64,000 nt of DNA from Rhizomicrobium sp. (GCA_037200385.1 JBBCGL010000001.1:1302001-1366000), one strand, 5' to 3'. Counted from the stretch's first letter, positions 1-9,592 are shown. The notes: generated from the sequence alone by a model not told the origin. Numbers and translations: made by a program.

Positions 1-2041
1 GAAGCAGCGTTACATTGGCGCCGGCGGCGCGCAGGACGTTGTACAGTTCGATCGATCCCAGAAGGAAGTTTCCGTCCTCGTCCCCGTCCGCGAGCAGCAT
101 CGGCGTCTTCACCTTGCCGGCGCGGAACACGGCCGAAAGCTTCACATAGGCGGACGGATCCTCCCACAATTTCGCGCCGGCCAGGTCCGCCATGAAGCCC
201 AGGCCGTCGAACCAGAGGAGCGAGGTTCCGATCCAGTCGGGCAAGGCCGGCGCGACGGAGACCGCGCATTTGAACCTGTCGGTTCGCGTCACGAGGTAAT
301 CGACGACGCCGCCGCCATTGCTATGGCCGTAGAGGCACATCCGTTCGGGATCGACGAGGCCCCGCCGCTCGAGATCCGCTACGCCGCTCATCACGTCGTC
401 GACGGTCGTATCCCAGGCGGCAGGGCCCTCGCCTCGCTTGCAGAACGCCCGTGCGCCCGAGCAATTCGGCGCCGAATGTGGCGCACGCGGTCGTGGCTTG
501 AACACCATGTAGCCGGCCGACGCCCAGGCCTGGTTCCCCGCCAGCGGGCTCATCCAGCCACCGCCGCCGCCCGGAAACGGATAGACATCGACGATCAGCG
601 GATATCGCGTCCCGGGCACATAGTGCGCGGGATAGAGCAGATCGCCGGCAAGCATCTCATGATGGCCGTTGCGCCACGTGACGGTTTCCGACCTCGCCAA
701 TTCGAGATCGCCACCGGACGTGAGAGAGAGGAGTCTTTCCGCGGTCGTCCCCCCGTCGGACGACAGCCACACGACGGGGCCGGCCTCGCCTTCGACCCAG
801 GCCACTGCGCCGCTGCGCGCCTGCGACCATGGCCCGACCGGAGCGGATGTCCGCGCGCCGAGGAAATTGGTGTCGCGGACATGCGCGACAGGCGTGCCTC
901 GGGCGGAGCCCCTACCGCTTCCGCTATCGTAGGAGACGAGAAAGCCGTCGCGCCCGGCAGACCGGTCCCAATCGTAATTCACGACCGGACCGTTCAATCT
1001 GTATTCGCGCGCACTGTCCACGCCATCCAGCGGGACGACACGGATAGCGGCCGGGCCGTCGAAGCGGCTGCTGACGAGAAAGGCGATACGCGCGCCGTCC
1101 GAAGACCAGAGGGGGCGGTATTTCACGCCATTGCCCACCGCCAAGGTGCGGACATTCCCGCTGCGAAGATCGAGAAGCATGATCTCGCCCTTCGTCGCCG
1201 AGATGATGCCGCCGCCGGCTGCGGCGCCTGGATCATCCGACCGGATGCGGGCGAAGGCGATGGTGCGGCCATCGGGAGACCAGGCCGGATCGAACGCCAT
1301 CGCGCTGTCGTGGGTGATCTGGCGGCTTCGATGCGAGTCGACATCGACGATGAAGAGCTGGCTGTAAAGCGCCTCTCCCGGCCGGGGGGATCGAAATCCG
1401 ACATCGCGGCCGTCCCGGGCCTCCACGATGCCGCCTGTCCCGCCGCCGGGATGGGCGAACACGTCGCTGAGGATCCGCCCTGGGGGCGTCGTGTTGTCCA
1501 AGACCAGCGGCGCGCCGGCCGCGGAGGGCACGGGCGCGAGTGATGCGACGCGGGAGGCAAGCACGATGTCGCGGCCGTCCGGCGACCACCGCATCCGGAA
1601 CGCGTCGCCGACATAGCCCATCATCCGGGTCTCGATTTCGGGATCGACGCCGGCGGTGAATTGCGTCAGCTGCTGCACGCCGCCATCGCTCCGGTTCCAC
1701 AGCCAGAGCTGCAGCGTGCCGGATCGGCGCGAATAGAAGGCGAGCCTTTCGCCGTCGGGCGACCAGCGCGGTATCAGCCCTTCGCCGAGACGTTGCAGGA
1801 TGCGGCCGTCTTCCACGCGCACGACCGACAGCTCGCCGCCGCGCTCGACGGCGAGAGACTTGCCGTCGGCGGACAGGTCGAGCGTCGCCAGCATCGAGGC
1901 TTCGCCTGAAGCCACGCCGTCGAGATCGTCCAGCGTGACCGGCCGCCTGGGACTTGCATCCGCCGCGGCCGGCCCGCCGAGAACGAGCACGGCAATCGCG
2001 ACCGCGACGCGGAGCATCCTGCGGCCACCGGCCGGTGCCAT
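1..2041 (-). CDS. S9-family (prolyl oligopeptidase-type) serine peptidase, partial
   Basis: The minus strand is open from an ATG at 2041 to the window edge, so the C-terminus is missing. An N-terminal hydrophobic stretch (VAVAIAVLVLGGPAAADA) looks like a signal peptide for export. The middle carries repeated WSPDG-type beta-propeller blades, as in WD40-like/DPP-IV S9 enzymes. The alpha/beta hydrolase part shows the nucleophile elbow GHSNGGG (near base 330) and an acid region LLADGDEDGN; the catalytic His lies outside the window. It starts 50 bp after the TonB receptor stop on the same strand, so the two are probably co-transcribed and this may be a periplasmic peptidase acting on imported peptides. 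An internal ATG at 2017 is an alternative start. Confidence 0.85.
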   Translation of the reverse strand, partial: MAPAGGRRMLRVAVAIAVLVLGGPAAADASPRRPVTLDDLDGVASGEASMLATLDLSADGKSLAVERGGELSVVRVEDGRILQRLGEGLIPRWSPDGERLAFYSRRSGTLQLWLWNRSDGGVQQLTQFTAGVDPEIETRMMGYVGDAFRMRWSPDGRDIVLASRVASLAPVPSAAGAPLVLDNTTPPGRILSDVFAHPGGGTGGIVEARDGRDVGFRSPRPGEALYSQLFIVDVDSHRSRQITHDSAMAFDPAWSPDGRTIAFARIRSDDPGAAAGGGIISATKGEIMLLDLRSGNVRTLAVGNGVKYRPLWSSDGARIAFLVSSRFDGPAAIRVVPLDGVDSAREYRLNGPVVNYDWDRSAGRDGFLVSYDSGSGRGSARGTPVAHVRDTNFLGARTSAPVGPWSQARSGAVAWVEGEAGPVVWLSSDGGTTAERLLSLTSGGDLELARSETVTWRNGHHEMLAGDLLYPAHYVPGTRYPLIVDVYPFPGGGGGWMSPLAGNQAWASAGYMVFKPRPRAPHSAPNCSGARAFCKRGEGPAAWDTTVDDVMSGVADLERRGLVDPERMCLYGHSNGGGVVDYLVTRTDRFKCAVSVAPALPDWIGTSLLWFDGLGFMADLAGAKLWEDPSAYVKLSAVFRAGKVKTPMLLADGDEDGNFLLGSIELYNVLRAAGANVTLL

Positions 2042-2091
2042 TCTCTCTAGGCCCGTGTCGCGCAGGGTCGTCACCTCCGGCGCGTGGCCGG

Positions 2092-4707
2092 TCACCATCG
2101 CTCGGTCAACTGAAGCGAAACGACCCGCCCCAGCACGTTGGCGTTCGCGCCGTCGAAAACGAGTCCGGGCGCAACGCCCGGGTCCGGCGTCGCGACGAAG
2201 GGCGGCTTTGTATCGGCGACGTTGATGACGTTGAAGCCGGCAACGAGCCCATCGAGCGGACTTCCGGACCCCTGGTCAAAATTGTATTCCACCGCAAGAT
2301 CGAACGTCGTCCACGACGCGATCGGGACGGAGGGTGAATTCCGGACATCGCGGTAGGAGTCGACATAGTTCGCGAACAGCGCAAAATCGAAATTGCCGTG
2401 CCGCAGGATCACGCGGCCGCGCAGCTTCAGATCGACGGGGTTGTACTGCGTGTTCAGCACGTCGGCGGTCGGCGTGCCCGGCGCCACCTTCTGCTTGAAG
2501 GTGAGGATATAGGTGCCGTCGAGGCCGGTCTCGAGATGGCCGAAGGAGAAATCGCCGTCATAGGACACCTTGAAATCGATGCCGTTCGTGTCGAGCGCCG
2601 ACAAATTGGTCGAGCGCGAATCGACGATGGCGGCTATCGTGGAAAGATCGACGCCACCGGGGATTCCGGTGAAATCGTCGAACTCCTGCGTGGTGGCGAC
2701 CAGGGACGCGACTTCCGCCGCCGGCGGATTGCGCTGGATCAGGGGACCGAACGTCGATGCATTGTTGAGCGCATCGAAGAGATCGAATCCCGCCGTCTGC
2801 GCGGTCGTGATCAGATTGGTGAAATGGACGTTGTAATAGGTCGTGCTGACCCTGACTCCCGGAAAGGCGTCCGGCGCCCAGTCCGCGCCGAGCGTCCAGT
2901 TGGTCGACTTCTCCGGGGAGAGCTTCGGATTGCCGCCGAAAACCACCAGGACGTTGGACGCGCCGCCCGTCGTCGGATCCGCCTCCGGCAAGGCGACGAC
3001 CTGGGACGGCGTCGGATTGAGATCGCTCAGCAAGGGCGCGCGAAACGAGGTCCCATAGGTGCCGCGAAGCTTGAGGTCCGATTGCGCCATCCAGCTCAGT
3101 CCGATCTTGGGATTATCGGTCGAGCCGAAATCGCTGTAGTGCTCGTATCGGTCGGCAAGGCTGAGTTCCAGGCGATTGTCGGGCGCTGAATCGCGCGGAC
3201 CGATGATGGGGATGTCGAGCTCTGCAAACCCGGCCGCAATGCTTCGGTTTGGAGAATAGGTGCTGTCCGCGATGAGGTCTTTGGAATCGAGGGTCTCGAA
3301 ACGATATTGGCCGCCGACCGCAAACCGCACCGGACCGGCGGGCAGCGAGAAGAGCGCGCCGTCGAGCTTGGCATCCACGGTTCCGACCGTCGCGATCGTG
3401 TGGACATGCGACGAAGGCGCGCCGGCGAAGGTGTCGGTCTGGGTGGTATCGCTCGCGCTGTAGGTCGTACTCAACTCGAATTGCCGATCCTCCGGCAGCG
3501 CCACGTCGACGCCGGCAGTCCCGCCATAGTTCGATGCCGACACGACATTATGATCGTCGCCGATGCCGGTGAAGAATTCGTCATTGGACGACGACCGGTT
3601 CGACCAGAGGCCTTCGCCGAACACGCTGATATCGCCGGTCAAAGACTGGTTGCCCATTGCAAACACCGAATTGTGCAATTGCTTGGGCACAAGGGTGAAC
3701 GGACTGGCATTGCCGCTCGCATAGCTGCGCTGGCTCGAGTCGATCGACGAACGCAGGTTGTAGTCGTAGCTGACAAGCGCCGAGCCGCTGCCCCAGGTAC
3801 GACCCAGGGTTTGCGCGAACTCCTCTTCCGCACCGCCGCCGTCGGTCGGCGCCGCAAAGCGCGCACGCGTCTCGGCTCCGTCGAAATCGTGCCGCAGGAC
3901 CAGATTCATCACCCCGCCCACGGCGTCCGATCCATAGATCGCCGACGCGCCGTCGGCGAGGACATCGACCCGCTCGAGCGCGCTGAGCGGGATCATCGAG
4001 ACGTCGACAAAATTGCCGTTGTTGTTCGCCGGCGCGATCCGGTGTCCGTCGAGCAGGACAAGTGTCGCGTCGCTGCCGAGTCCGCGCAGATTGACGCCCG
4101 CTCCGCCGACCGCGTTCACCGCATTGCCCCCGCCGACCAGGCTTCCAATCGTTTCGTCGGACGCCCCACCGCCGAAATTCTCCGGCAGCCGCCTCACGAA
4201 TTGCTGGATGCTTCCCAGTCCCGAGAGGTCGATCTGGTCGCGCGAGTAGCTGTCGACCGGGGCCGCCGGATTGGTCACGCCGCGGATATTCGTGCCGGTG
4301 ACGATGACGGTCTCGGTCGGCTGCCCCTTCGTCGCGGTGCTCGCCGCCTCTTCGTCAGAGGCGGCTTCGGCGTTTTTTGGTCGGACACGCAACATGATGG
4401 TCTGGGTATTCTCGGATGCGATCTCGATGTCCGTTCCTGCCAGGAGTTCCGACAGCGCGGCATGGAGATCGAGGCTTCCCTTGACCTCGTGGGTCCTGAC
4501 GCCGTTGAGCTGGTCCGCGGGCGCCACGATCTGGATGCCGGCCTGACGCGCAAATTCCGGAATGGCGTTGACGGCCGCGTCGGAATGCACATCGAAGTTC
4601 CGCGTCTGCGCCATGGCAGCCGTGGCACACAGCAACGCTCCGACGGCGACGCTGCTTCGCAAAGCGAGCCGGTTCACCGCTGACAGTCTTGACGCACGCA
4701 ACTTCAT
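2092..4707 (-). CDS. TonB-dependent receptor with STN signalling domain (FecA-like)
   Basis: Outer-membrane active transporter of about 871 residues. Residues 1-33 form a signal peptide ending AMA before Q. Residues about 40-108 are a secretin/TonB N-terminal (STN) domain, the part that signals to FecR. A TonB-box-like segment (TETVIVTGTN, about 131-140) and plug follow, then a beta-barrel ending in an aromatic residue (QLTERW). A GTG at 4761 would extend the frame by 18 residues, but the FecI-type promoter at 4755-4779 predicts transcription starting downstream of it. The ATG at 4707, preceded by GGGGGCGAG, is therefore preferred. The gene lies downstream of fecI/fecR on the same strand. The ligand is unknown; the adjacent S9 peptidase suggests a peptide or peptide-like compound. 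Confidence 0.9.
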   Translation of the reverse strand: MKLRASRLSAVNRLALRSSVAVGALLCATAAMAQTRNFDVHSDAAVNAIPEFARQAGIQIVAPADQLNGVRTHEVKGSLDLHAALSELLAGTDIEIASENTQTIMLRVRPKNAEAASDEEAASTATKGQPTETVIVTGTNIRGVTNPAAPVDSYSRDQIDLSGLGSIQQFVRRLPENFGGGASDETIGSLVGGGNAVNAVGGAGVNLRGLGSDATLVLLDGHRIAPANNNGNFVDVSMIPLSALERVDVLADGASAIYGSDAVGGVMNLVLRHDFDGAETRARFAAPTDGGGAEEEFAQTLGRTWGSGSALVSYDYNLRSSIDSSQRSYASGNASPFTLVPKQLHNSVFAMGNQSLTGDISVFGEGLWSNRSSSNDEFFTGIGDDHNVVSASNYGGTAGVDVALPEDRQFELSTTYSASDTTQTDTFAGAPSSHVHTIATVGTVDAKLDGALFSLPAGPVRFAVGGQYRFETLDSKDLIADSTYSPNRSIAAGFAELDIPIIGPRDSAPDNRLELSLADRYEHYSDFGSTDNPKIGLSWMAQSDLKLRGTYGTSFRAPLLSDLNPTPSQVVALPEADPTTGGASNVLVVFGGNPKLSPEKSTNWTLGADWAPDAFPGVRVSTTYYNVHFTNLITTAQTAGFDLFDALNNASTFGPLIQRNPPAAEVASLVATTQEFDDFTGIPGGVDLSTIAAIVDSRSTNLSALDTNGIDFKVSYDGDFSFGHLETGLDGTYILTFKQKVAPGTPTADVLNTQYNPVDLKLRGRVILRHGNFDFALFANYVDSYRDVRNSPSVPIASWTTFDLAVEYNFDQGSGSPLDGLVAGFNVINVADTKPPFVATPDPGVAPGLVFDGANANVLGRVVSLQLTERW

Positions 4708-4754
4708 ACTCGCCCCCGTACTGCAGGCCGCCCCGCGCGAACCTGTCAGAAAAG

Positions 4755-4779
4755 GAGACACATGACGGTCATCATTTCC
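4755..4779 (-). promoter_or_regulatory. FecI-type ECF promoter (GGAAAT-N17-TC)
   Basis: Read on the minus strand, GGAAAT (4779-4774) is followed by exactly 17 bases and then TC (4756-4755). This is the arrangement known for FecI-dependent fecA-type promoters. It sits between the end of fecR and the receptor gene. The expected transcription start a few bases further on lies between the two possible receptor start codons, which supports the ATG at 4707. Confidence 0.65.
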
Positions 4780-4797
4780 CTACGCGGTTGTCGCACT

Positions 4798-5754
4798 TCA
4801 TTGGCGCGAGAGGCGAACTTCGTTATCCGCGACCGCAACACGAAGATCGAACGAGACCGCGACAGCATGGGCGAAACCAATCGGATCACCTGCCAGGAAC
4901 AATCCGGCGATCCGTTCCTCGGCGATGGAGGGATCGTCAATCCGAATCCGGATATCGCTGTAGCGCGCGAACTCGTCAGCCGCGACTCCAAGGGTCTCGC
5001 CGTGGAACGCGATGCGGCCGTCGCGCCACGCCAGCGCGCGTTCCACCTCGGCCGTTTCAATCGGTTTGGCCACGATCGGCGCGTTCACGGGCGCGATGGC
5101 GCGGGTGTTGGCCGGCGCCCGCACCGGCGGCGCCACGGGGATATCGGGGCGGGTCACCTCGACCACACCTTCTTTGACGAGAATCTGCACGGGCTGCGAC
5201 GGCAATATACGGACCGTGAAGCTGGTACCGACCGCACGAACCGCAGTGTCGGCGGCATGAACGACAAAAGGCCTTTGTGTGTTCTTGGCCACGTCGAACA
5301 GAGCCTCGCCCTGGATCAGATCGATGTCGCGGCGATTCCGGGAGTAACGGACAACGACTTCCGATTGGGTGTTGAGACTGATGAGAGAGCCGTCGTTCAA
5401 CGGCACGACGCGCATTTCGCCGACCCGCGTCGCGTAGCGTTCCTCGCCGAAATACCGTAGCGCCGAGCGTCCCACGACCGCCAGACCCGCAGCGGCGGCG
5501 GCGATGCCGCCGCCCAGAACGACGCGGCGGCGGGAGAACGCCGGCCTCTCCGCCTGCCGAGACGGAGCGTCATGTTGCTGCAAAGGCGTCAGATGGGCAC
5601 TTGCCAAGGCGAACGCCCCGACATGCCGCACATCTTCGCTCAGCCATGCATCGAGCTCGGCCTGTTCGCCCGGATGCAGCGGTCCGGCGTCGCTCTTGGC
5701 CGCCCAGAGGGCCGCTTGGTCGTAAACGTTCTGGGCGGAAGGTCTCTCGGTCAT
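4798..5754 (-). CDS. FecR-family anti-sigma/signal relay protein
   Basis: A 318-residue inner-membrane regulator. The N-terminus (about 10-60) is the DUF4880-type cytoplasmic sigma-binding domain with a typical ALWAAKSDAG...LDAWLSED pattern. A hydrophobic segment after RRR (VVLGGGIAAAAAGLAVVG, about 75-95) is the transmembrane helix. The periplasmic FecR domain follows, with VVPLNDGSLISLNTQSEV and ALFDVAKNTQRPFVVHAADT. The C-terminal part resembles the STN-contacting region. Its ATG overlaps the sigma-factor stop by 4 bp, indicating coupled translation. By family it senses the ligand-loaded receptor's STN domain and releases or activates the sigma factor. Confidence 0.92.
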   Translation of the reverse strand: MTERPSAQNVYDQAALWAAKSDAGPLHPGEQAELDAWLSEDVRHVGAFALASAHLTPLQQHDAPSRQAERPAFSRRRVVLGGGIAAAAAGLAVVGRSALRYFGEERYATRVGEMRVVPLNDGSLISLNTQSEVVVRYSRNRRDIDLIQGEALFDVAKNTQRPFVVHAADTAVRAVGTSFTVRILPSQPVQILVKEGVVEVTRPDIPVAPPVRAPANTRAIAPVNAPIVAKPIETAEVERALAWRDGRIAFHGETLGVAADEFARYSDIRIRIDDPSIAEERIAGLFLAGDPIGFAHAVAVSFDLRVAVADNEVRLSRQ

Positions 5755-6329
5755 TTTCGCCGCGTCCCGGATGCACGCACCCTTGCTCCTATAGACAATT
5801 GGGACGCCGGTTTCCCTCCCCGGCCGAACGCGCTGATGAGACAGCGCACGCCCTGCGCCATGTATTTTTCGACGGCCTTTTCACTGACACCAAGACGCTG
5901 GGCAACCTCGCGCTGCGAGAATCCTTCCACCCGGCGGAGAAGAAAGGCCTGGCGGCAGCGCGGCGGCAAGTCCGCCAAAGCCTCGTACACTTCGCGGACC
6001 TCGTCGCGCAAGGCGACTTGCTCTTCCGGCGACGCTTCCAGAGCAAACGCTTCAATCGACTCGACATCGCCGACCGCGACGATCGGCACGACGCGCAGGC
6101 GTCGAAGCTGGTTGGCGAGAATGGAGAACGCAGTCTGGGCCGCGTATTGCCGCGGATTGCGAATATCGGCGACGGAATCGAGAGAGGCGAGGCGCGCGTA
6201 CATCTCCTGGATGATGTCGTCGATGTCCAATTCATAGACGCGCCGCGAAAGCCAGGCGCGGATCACGCGCTCATGGGGCACAATATTTTGGGCCAACCAC
6301 TGGGCCCGCTGGCTCGTGAGCCTCGGCAT
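5751..6329 (-). CDS. RNA polymerase ECF sigma factor, FecI-like
   Basis: 192 residues. Region 2 is visible as DIDDIIQEMYARLASL, with aromatic/basic residues further on (RNPRQYAAQTA). Region 4 is the helix-turn-helix REVAQRLGVSEKAVEKYMAQ, whose E-K-A-V-E-K-Y recognition helix is typical of FecI-group sigma factors. It is the first gene of the fecI-fecR-receptor set and overlaps fecR by 4 bp. It is expected to direct polymerase to the GGAAAT-N17-TC promoter upstream of the receptor. I see no strong promoter or Shine-Dalgarno before its own ATG. Confidence 0.9.
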   Translation of the reverse strand: MPRLTSQRAQWLAQNIVPHERVIRAWLSRRVYELDIDDIIQEMYARLASLDSVADIRNPRQYAAQTAFSILANQLRRLRVVPIVAVGDVESIEAFALEASPEEQVALRDEVREVYEALADLPPRCRQAFLLRRVEGFSQREVAQRLGVSEKAVEKYMAQGVRCLISAFGRGGKPASQLSIGARVRASGTRRK

Positions 6330-6661
6330 GGCGAACAGAAGAATGGAGCGACGGCGGCTTTACAAGTCTTCTCGTATCGCCTGTGGCGCCACCGACGCAC
6401 CGCGGAAATATTGCGGATGCGCGTAGGGATTTCGGCGCGTGAAGTGTATCTGCGCTCGCCGGGAACGGAACAGCACCGCGAACGCCGGACCGAAGCGTGT
6501 CGCCGATTGCAGACGGCGCTCGGCGGCACATGGAGATCGCCGGAGACCTGCGGCAGAGGTCTCGTCAACCAGTAGCGATCCGTGCTGCGCATGAACCGAG
6601 GATCACAAGCGCCGGCGCGCGGAGATTTCCTGGTGCGGCGCGGGGCATGGCCGCCTCCCGC
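6330..6661. other. Intergenic stretch with no supported gene
   Basis: About 330 bp between the sigma-factor start and the end of the first short-chain dehydrogenase. It must hold the sigma operon promoter, but I see no clear -35/-10 pair, hairpin or conserved coding frame. Short frames here are not convincing. Confidence 0.5.
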
Positions 6662-7585
6662 TCACCGCTGCGATAGAAAGGCCCGCGTCTCGGCGACAAC
6701 ACGGTCCTGGAATTCCGGGTCGCGCAGGCGTGCGGAACCTTGCATAGGGTGCCCGCCTTCGTCGTAGTAGATTCCGGTTCGACCGGATGTGTCGAGCAGG
6801 ATCTCGGTGAACACGCGCGCAGCTCGCTTCGGCGTGCTCAAGACCTTTATGAACGGCGCCATCAGCGGGACGATGTAATATGCCAGGATGTAGAAGAAGA
6901 TGTTCATGTTGCCGTGGAGGCCGGTGTTGAACATGATGCCCGGCTCGATGGCGTTGACATGCAGCCGCGGGTTTTCGCGCGCGAGCGCCATGGCCGTGGC
7001 GATATTGCACTGCTTGGAGGTGGCATAGGCGTCATAGCCCGGCTGCTTGGCGCCGCCGGGTTTCCATTCGCCGCGCACGCTCGCCTCGGCTGAGATGTAG
7101 CGGCCACCGCGAAAGCCAGCCCGCTTGGCGGGCCCGCGCTCGGGATCTTCGGTAGCCGAGCCGACGAAGAGGACATTCGCACCATCGCGCAGATGCGGCA
7201 GGAGCGCCTCGGTCAGCGCGAACGGTCCGAGGTGGTTCGTCGCGAACGTCATGTCCCAACCGGCTGCGGTCTTCATGACGGGCGGGTTCTGGACGCCCGC
7301 GTTGTTGAGCAACCCGACGATCGGCAGATCGAGCGCGATGATCTGCGCGGCGGCGCGGCGTACGCCCGCCAGATCCGACATGTCGCATACGACCGGCACC
7401 GCCTGCCCGCCCCGTCGCTCGACCTCCTTCCTGACGTCATCGAGCTTGCCGCTGTTCCGGCCCGCGAGCACAAGCGTGCCGTGCCTGGCCATTTTAAGAG
7501 CGGTCTCGCGGCCGGTACCAGAGGTCGGACCGGTGATGATGTACGCTTTACGACCTGCGGGATGTCTCAAGTCTGCTTTCGACAT
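6662..7585 (-). CDS. Short-chain dehydrogenase/reductase, retinol dehydrogenase-like
   Basis: 307 residues, Rossmann-fold NAD(P)H oxidoreductase. The cofactor motif is TGPTSGTG (about 18-25, for TGxxxGxG). The LLNNAG motif is present. The active site is YDAYATSK (Tyr-x3-Lys). The protein is longer than classical SDRs and has a C-terminal extension with a hydrophobic stretch (NIFFYILAYYIVPLMAPF), as in the WW-oxidoreductase/retinol-dehydrogenase/protochlorophyllide-reductase-like group. It begins 9 bp after the stop of the upstream SDR, so the two form an operon divergent from the AraC-type regulator. The substrate cannot be read from the sequence. Confidence 0.85.
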   Translation of the reverse strand: MSKADLRHPAGRKAYIITGPTSGTGRETALKMARHGTLVLAGRNSGKLDDVRKEVERRGGQAVPVVCDMSDLAGVRRAAAQIIALDLPIVGLLNNAGVQNPPVMKTAAGWDMTFATNHLGPFALTEALLPHLRDGANVLFVGSATEDPERGPAKRAGFRGGRYISAEASVRGEWKPGGAKQPGYDAYATSKQCNIATAMALARENPRLHVNAIEPGIMFNTGLHGNMNIFFYILAYYIVPLMAPFIKVLSTPKRAARVFTEILLDTSGRTGIYYDEGGHPMQGSARLRDPEFQDRVVAETRAFLSQR

Positions 7586-7594
7586 GACGCCCCC

Positions 7595-8353
7595 TCAGAT
7601 CTGCATGCCGCCGGCGACTTCGATCCGCTGGGCGTTGACCCAGCCGAAGTCGTCGGACAGCAGGCCGGCGATGACCGGCCCGACATCCTCCGGCACTCCG
7701 GCACGGCCGAGCGCCGTATGATCGGCGATCATCTTGTTGACCCCCGGATTGTCGCGAACCATGCCGCCGGAAAAATCGGTCGCGATCGGGCCCGGCGCGA
7801 CGACGTTCGCCGCGATCCGGCGCGGTCCCAATTCCAGGGCCATGTACCGTGTCAGCGTTTCGACCGCCGCCTTCATCGAACCATAGCCGATGCGGTTGCG
7901 TCCGGTGAAGCGCGCCAATCCCGAGGAGATGTTCACGATGCGACCGCCATCATTCATGAGCGGCAGAAGCTTTTGCGTCAGGAACAGGACGCCCTTGAAG
8001 TGGACGTTATAGAGCGCGTCCATCTCCGCTTCCGTTATCGACTCGAAGCTTGCGGTGGACGAAATCCCGGCATTGTTGGCGAGGTAGTCGAAGCGCTCGG
8101 CTTTCATGCCGGCCAACACGTCTTGTACCTGCGCCGCGAAACCGTCGAACGAGCCCACATTGCCCGTGTCGAGCTGCAGTGCGACTGCACCGGCGCCCGC
8201 TTCCGCGGCAAGCGCCACGACCTTGTCGGCTTCTGCACGATTTGTGTTGAACGTGAGTATCGAACGGACCCCGCGCTTGGCGAGGCAGAGGACCGTGTTG
8301 CGGCCGATCCCCCGGCTGCCGCCGGTGACGATCGCGATTTTGCCATCTGTCAT
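7595..8353 (-). CDS. Classical short-chain dehydrogenase (FabG-like)
   Basis: 252 residues. It has TGGSRGIG at the N-terminus for NAD(P) binding, YLANNAGIS, a Ser-containing strand (RIVNISSGLARF), and the catalytic YGSMKAAVE. The C-terminal VAPGPIATDF segment is standard for the family. It is the first gene of a two-SDR operon and its start lies about 160 bp from the divergent AraC-family gene. That arrangement is common where an AraC regulator controls aldehyde- or ketone-reducing enzymes. Specific function unknown. Confidence 0.88.
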   Translation of the reverse strand: MTDGKIAIVTGGSRGIGRNTVLCLAKRGVRSILTFNTNRAEADKVVALAAEAGAGAVALQLDTGNVGSFDGFAAQVQDVLAGMKAERFDYLANNAGISSTASFESITEAEMDALYNVHFKGVLFLTQKLLPLMNDGGRIVNISSGLARFTGRNRIGYGSMKAAVETLTRYMALELGPRRIAANVVAPGPIATDFSGGMVRDNPGVNKMIADHTALGRAGVPEDVGPVIAGLLSDDFGWVNAQRIEVAGGMQI

Positions 8354-8516
8354 AAGTGGTTTTCCATTGGGAACCGCCGTTCCGGAGCCAATTGCGTTGA
8401 TCGACTATGATTGCCGAAGGCCGGAAAGCGGAATGCCGGAACCCGCCAATTTCTTGCCTATTCCTGCCTCACGGGATATTCTCGCGGCCGTTTCAACGTG
8501 AACGGAAGGGTCGGAT

Positions 8517-9467
8517 GTGCCCGATCAATTGGCGGAAGCGCTCCTGCGCTATACGGATAGCCGGCCCGGAGAGAGCCCGTTCCTGACCGCCATCGACGGG
8601 TTGGCCATCGTGCGATCGGATCATCCGAAGCCGCCGAGCCACATGATTTCAAAGCCGGCGATGTGCATCGTGGCGCAGGGCGCCAAGTGGTCGATGTTCG
8701 GCGGCAACAAGCTTGAGTACAGGGCGGGGCAGGCCCTCCTGATCGGCGTTGAAACGCCCTCGATCGGCCGGGTGGTTGAAGCGAGCCCTGGGGCGCCTTG
8801 TCTTGTCCTCGCGTTCGAACTGGATCTTGCGATCATGCGGAGCGTTGCGGAGGAACTGGACACGCCGCCAAGGGCGAGCGGTGAGCCCGGCCGCGGCGTC
8901 TTCGTGACGAACTTTCGAGGCCCGCTGGCCGACTGCGCGCTGCGCCTGGTCCGGCTGCTCGATATGCCCGAGGCGATTGCGACGCTCCGCCCCATCATCA
9001 TGCGCGAAATCTGCTATTGGCTTCTGACCGGCCCTCATGGCGGAGACGTCGCCAGATTGACACTGGCAAACAGCCCGTCGCAGCAGGTGATGAGCGCCAT
9101 GCACAGCTTGCGAAGCAGCTTCAGAGAATCGATTCGTATCGACGAATTGGCCGCGGTCGCCCGGATGAGCACCTCCGCCTTCCACCGTCAGTTCAAGGCG
9201 CTGACGTCGCTGACGCCGCTGCAATATCAGAAGCAGCTCCGCCTGCTGGAGGCGCGCCGCCTGATGGTCTCCCGCAGATTCAACGTCGAAGCGGCGGCGT
9301 TCGAGGTCGGCTACGAAAGTCCCTCGCAGTTCAGCCGGGAATATGCCCGCATGTTCGGCGCGCCGCCAAAGCGCGACGTTAACCAAATGCGGGTCGTGCT
9401 TCAGGAAGATCGCGCCCGCTCCGGTGCAGAATTGATCGCTGAAGATGCCCGAGCGGTTGCTGCCTAA
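8517..9467 (+). CDS. AraC-family transcriptional regulator with AraC_N (cupin) domain
   Basis: 316 residues. The N-terminal half (about 30-150) is the AraC_N-type sensing domain (AMCIVAQGAKWSMFGG, YRAGQALLIGVETPS). The C-terminal half (about 200-295) carries the two helix-turn-helix motifs: LAAVARMSTSAFHRQFKALT, then AAFEVGYESPSQFSREYARMFG. The start is GTG at 8517 with GGAAGGG a few bases upstream; a nearby ATG at 8515 is out of frame. It diverges from the two-SDR operon, which it probably regulates. A degraded copy of part of an AraC-type gene lies just downstream. Confidence 0.9.
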   Translation: MPDQLAEALLRYTDSRPGESPFLTAIDGLAIVRSDHPKPPSHMISKPAMCIVAQGAKWSMFGGNKLEYRAGQALLIGVETPSIGRVVEASPGAPCLVLAFELDLAIMRSVAEELDTPPRASGEPGRGVFVTNFRGPLADCALRLVRLLDMPEAIATLRPIIMREICYWLLTGPHGGDVARLTLANSPSQQVMSAMHSLRSSFRESIRIDELAAVARMSTSAFHRQFKALTSLTPLQYQKQLRLLEARRLMVSRRFNVEAAAFEVGYESPSQFSREYARMFGAPPKRDVNQMRVVLQEDRARSGAELIAEDARAVAA

Positions 9468-9592
9468 GGCGGACCGGATGGCAGCCGCGAGCGCGGTTCT
9501 GCCGATGGCGCTCCCCAAAGCAAGCGACGCAGCAGGCAAGCGCCTCGCCCAATCGTGTCTCTCAGCTGGGCGGCCCGGGCTGAGCTCAAGGC

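Noticed and set aside
323-1543. Long plus-strand frame over the S9 peptidase
   Set aside because: GC-rich antisense shadow; the minus strand reads a clear peptidase through the same bases.
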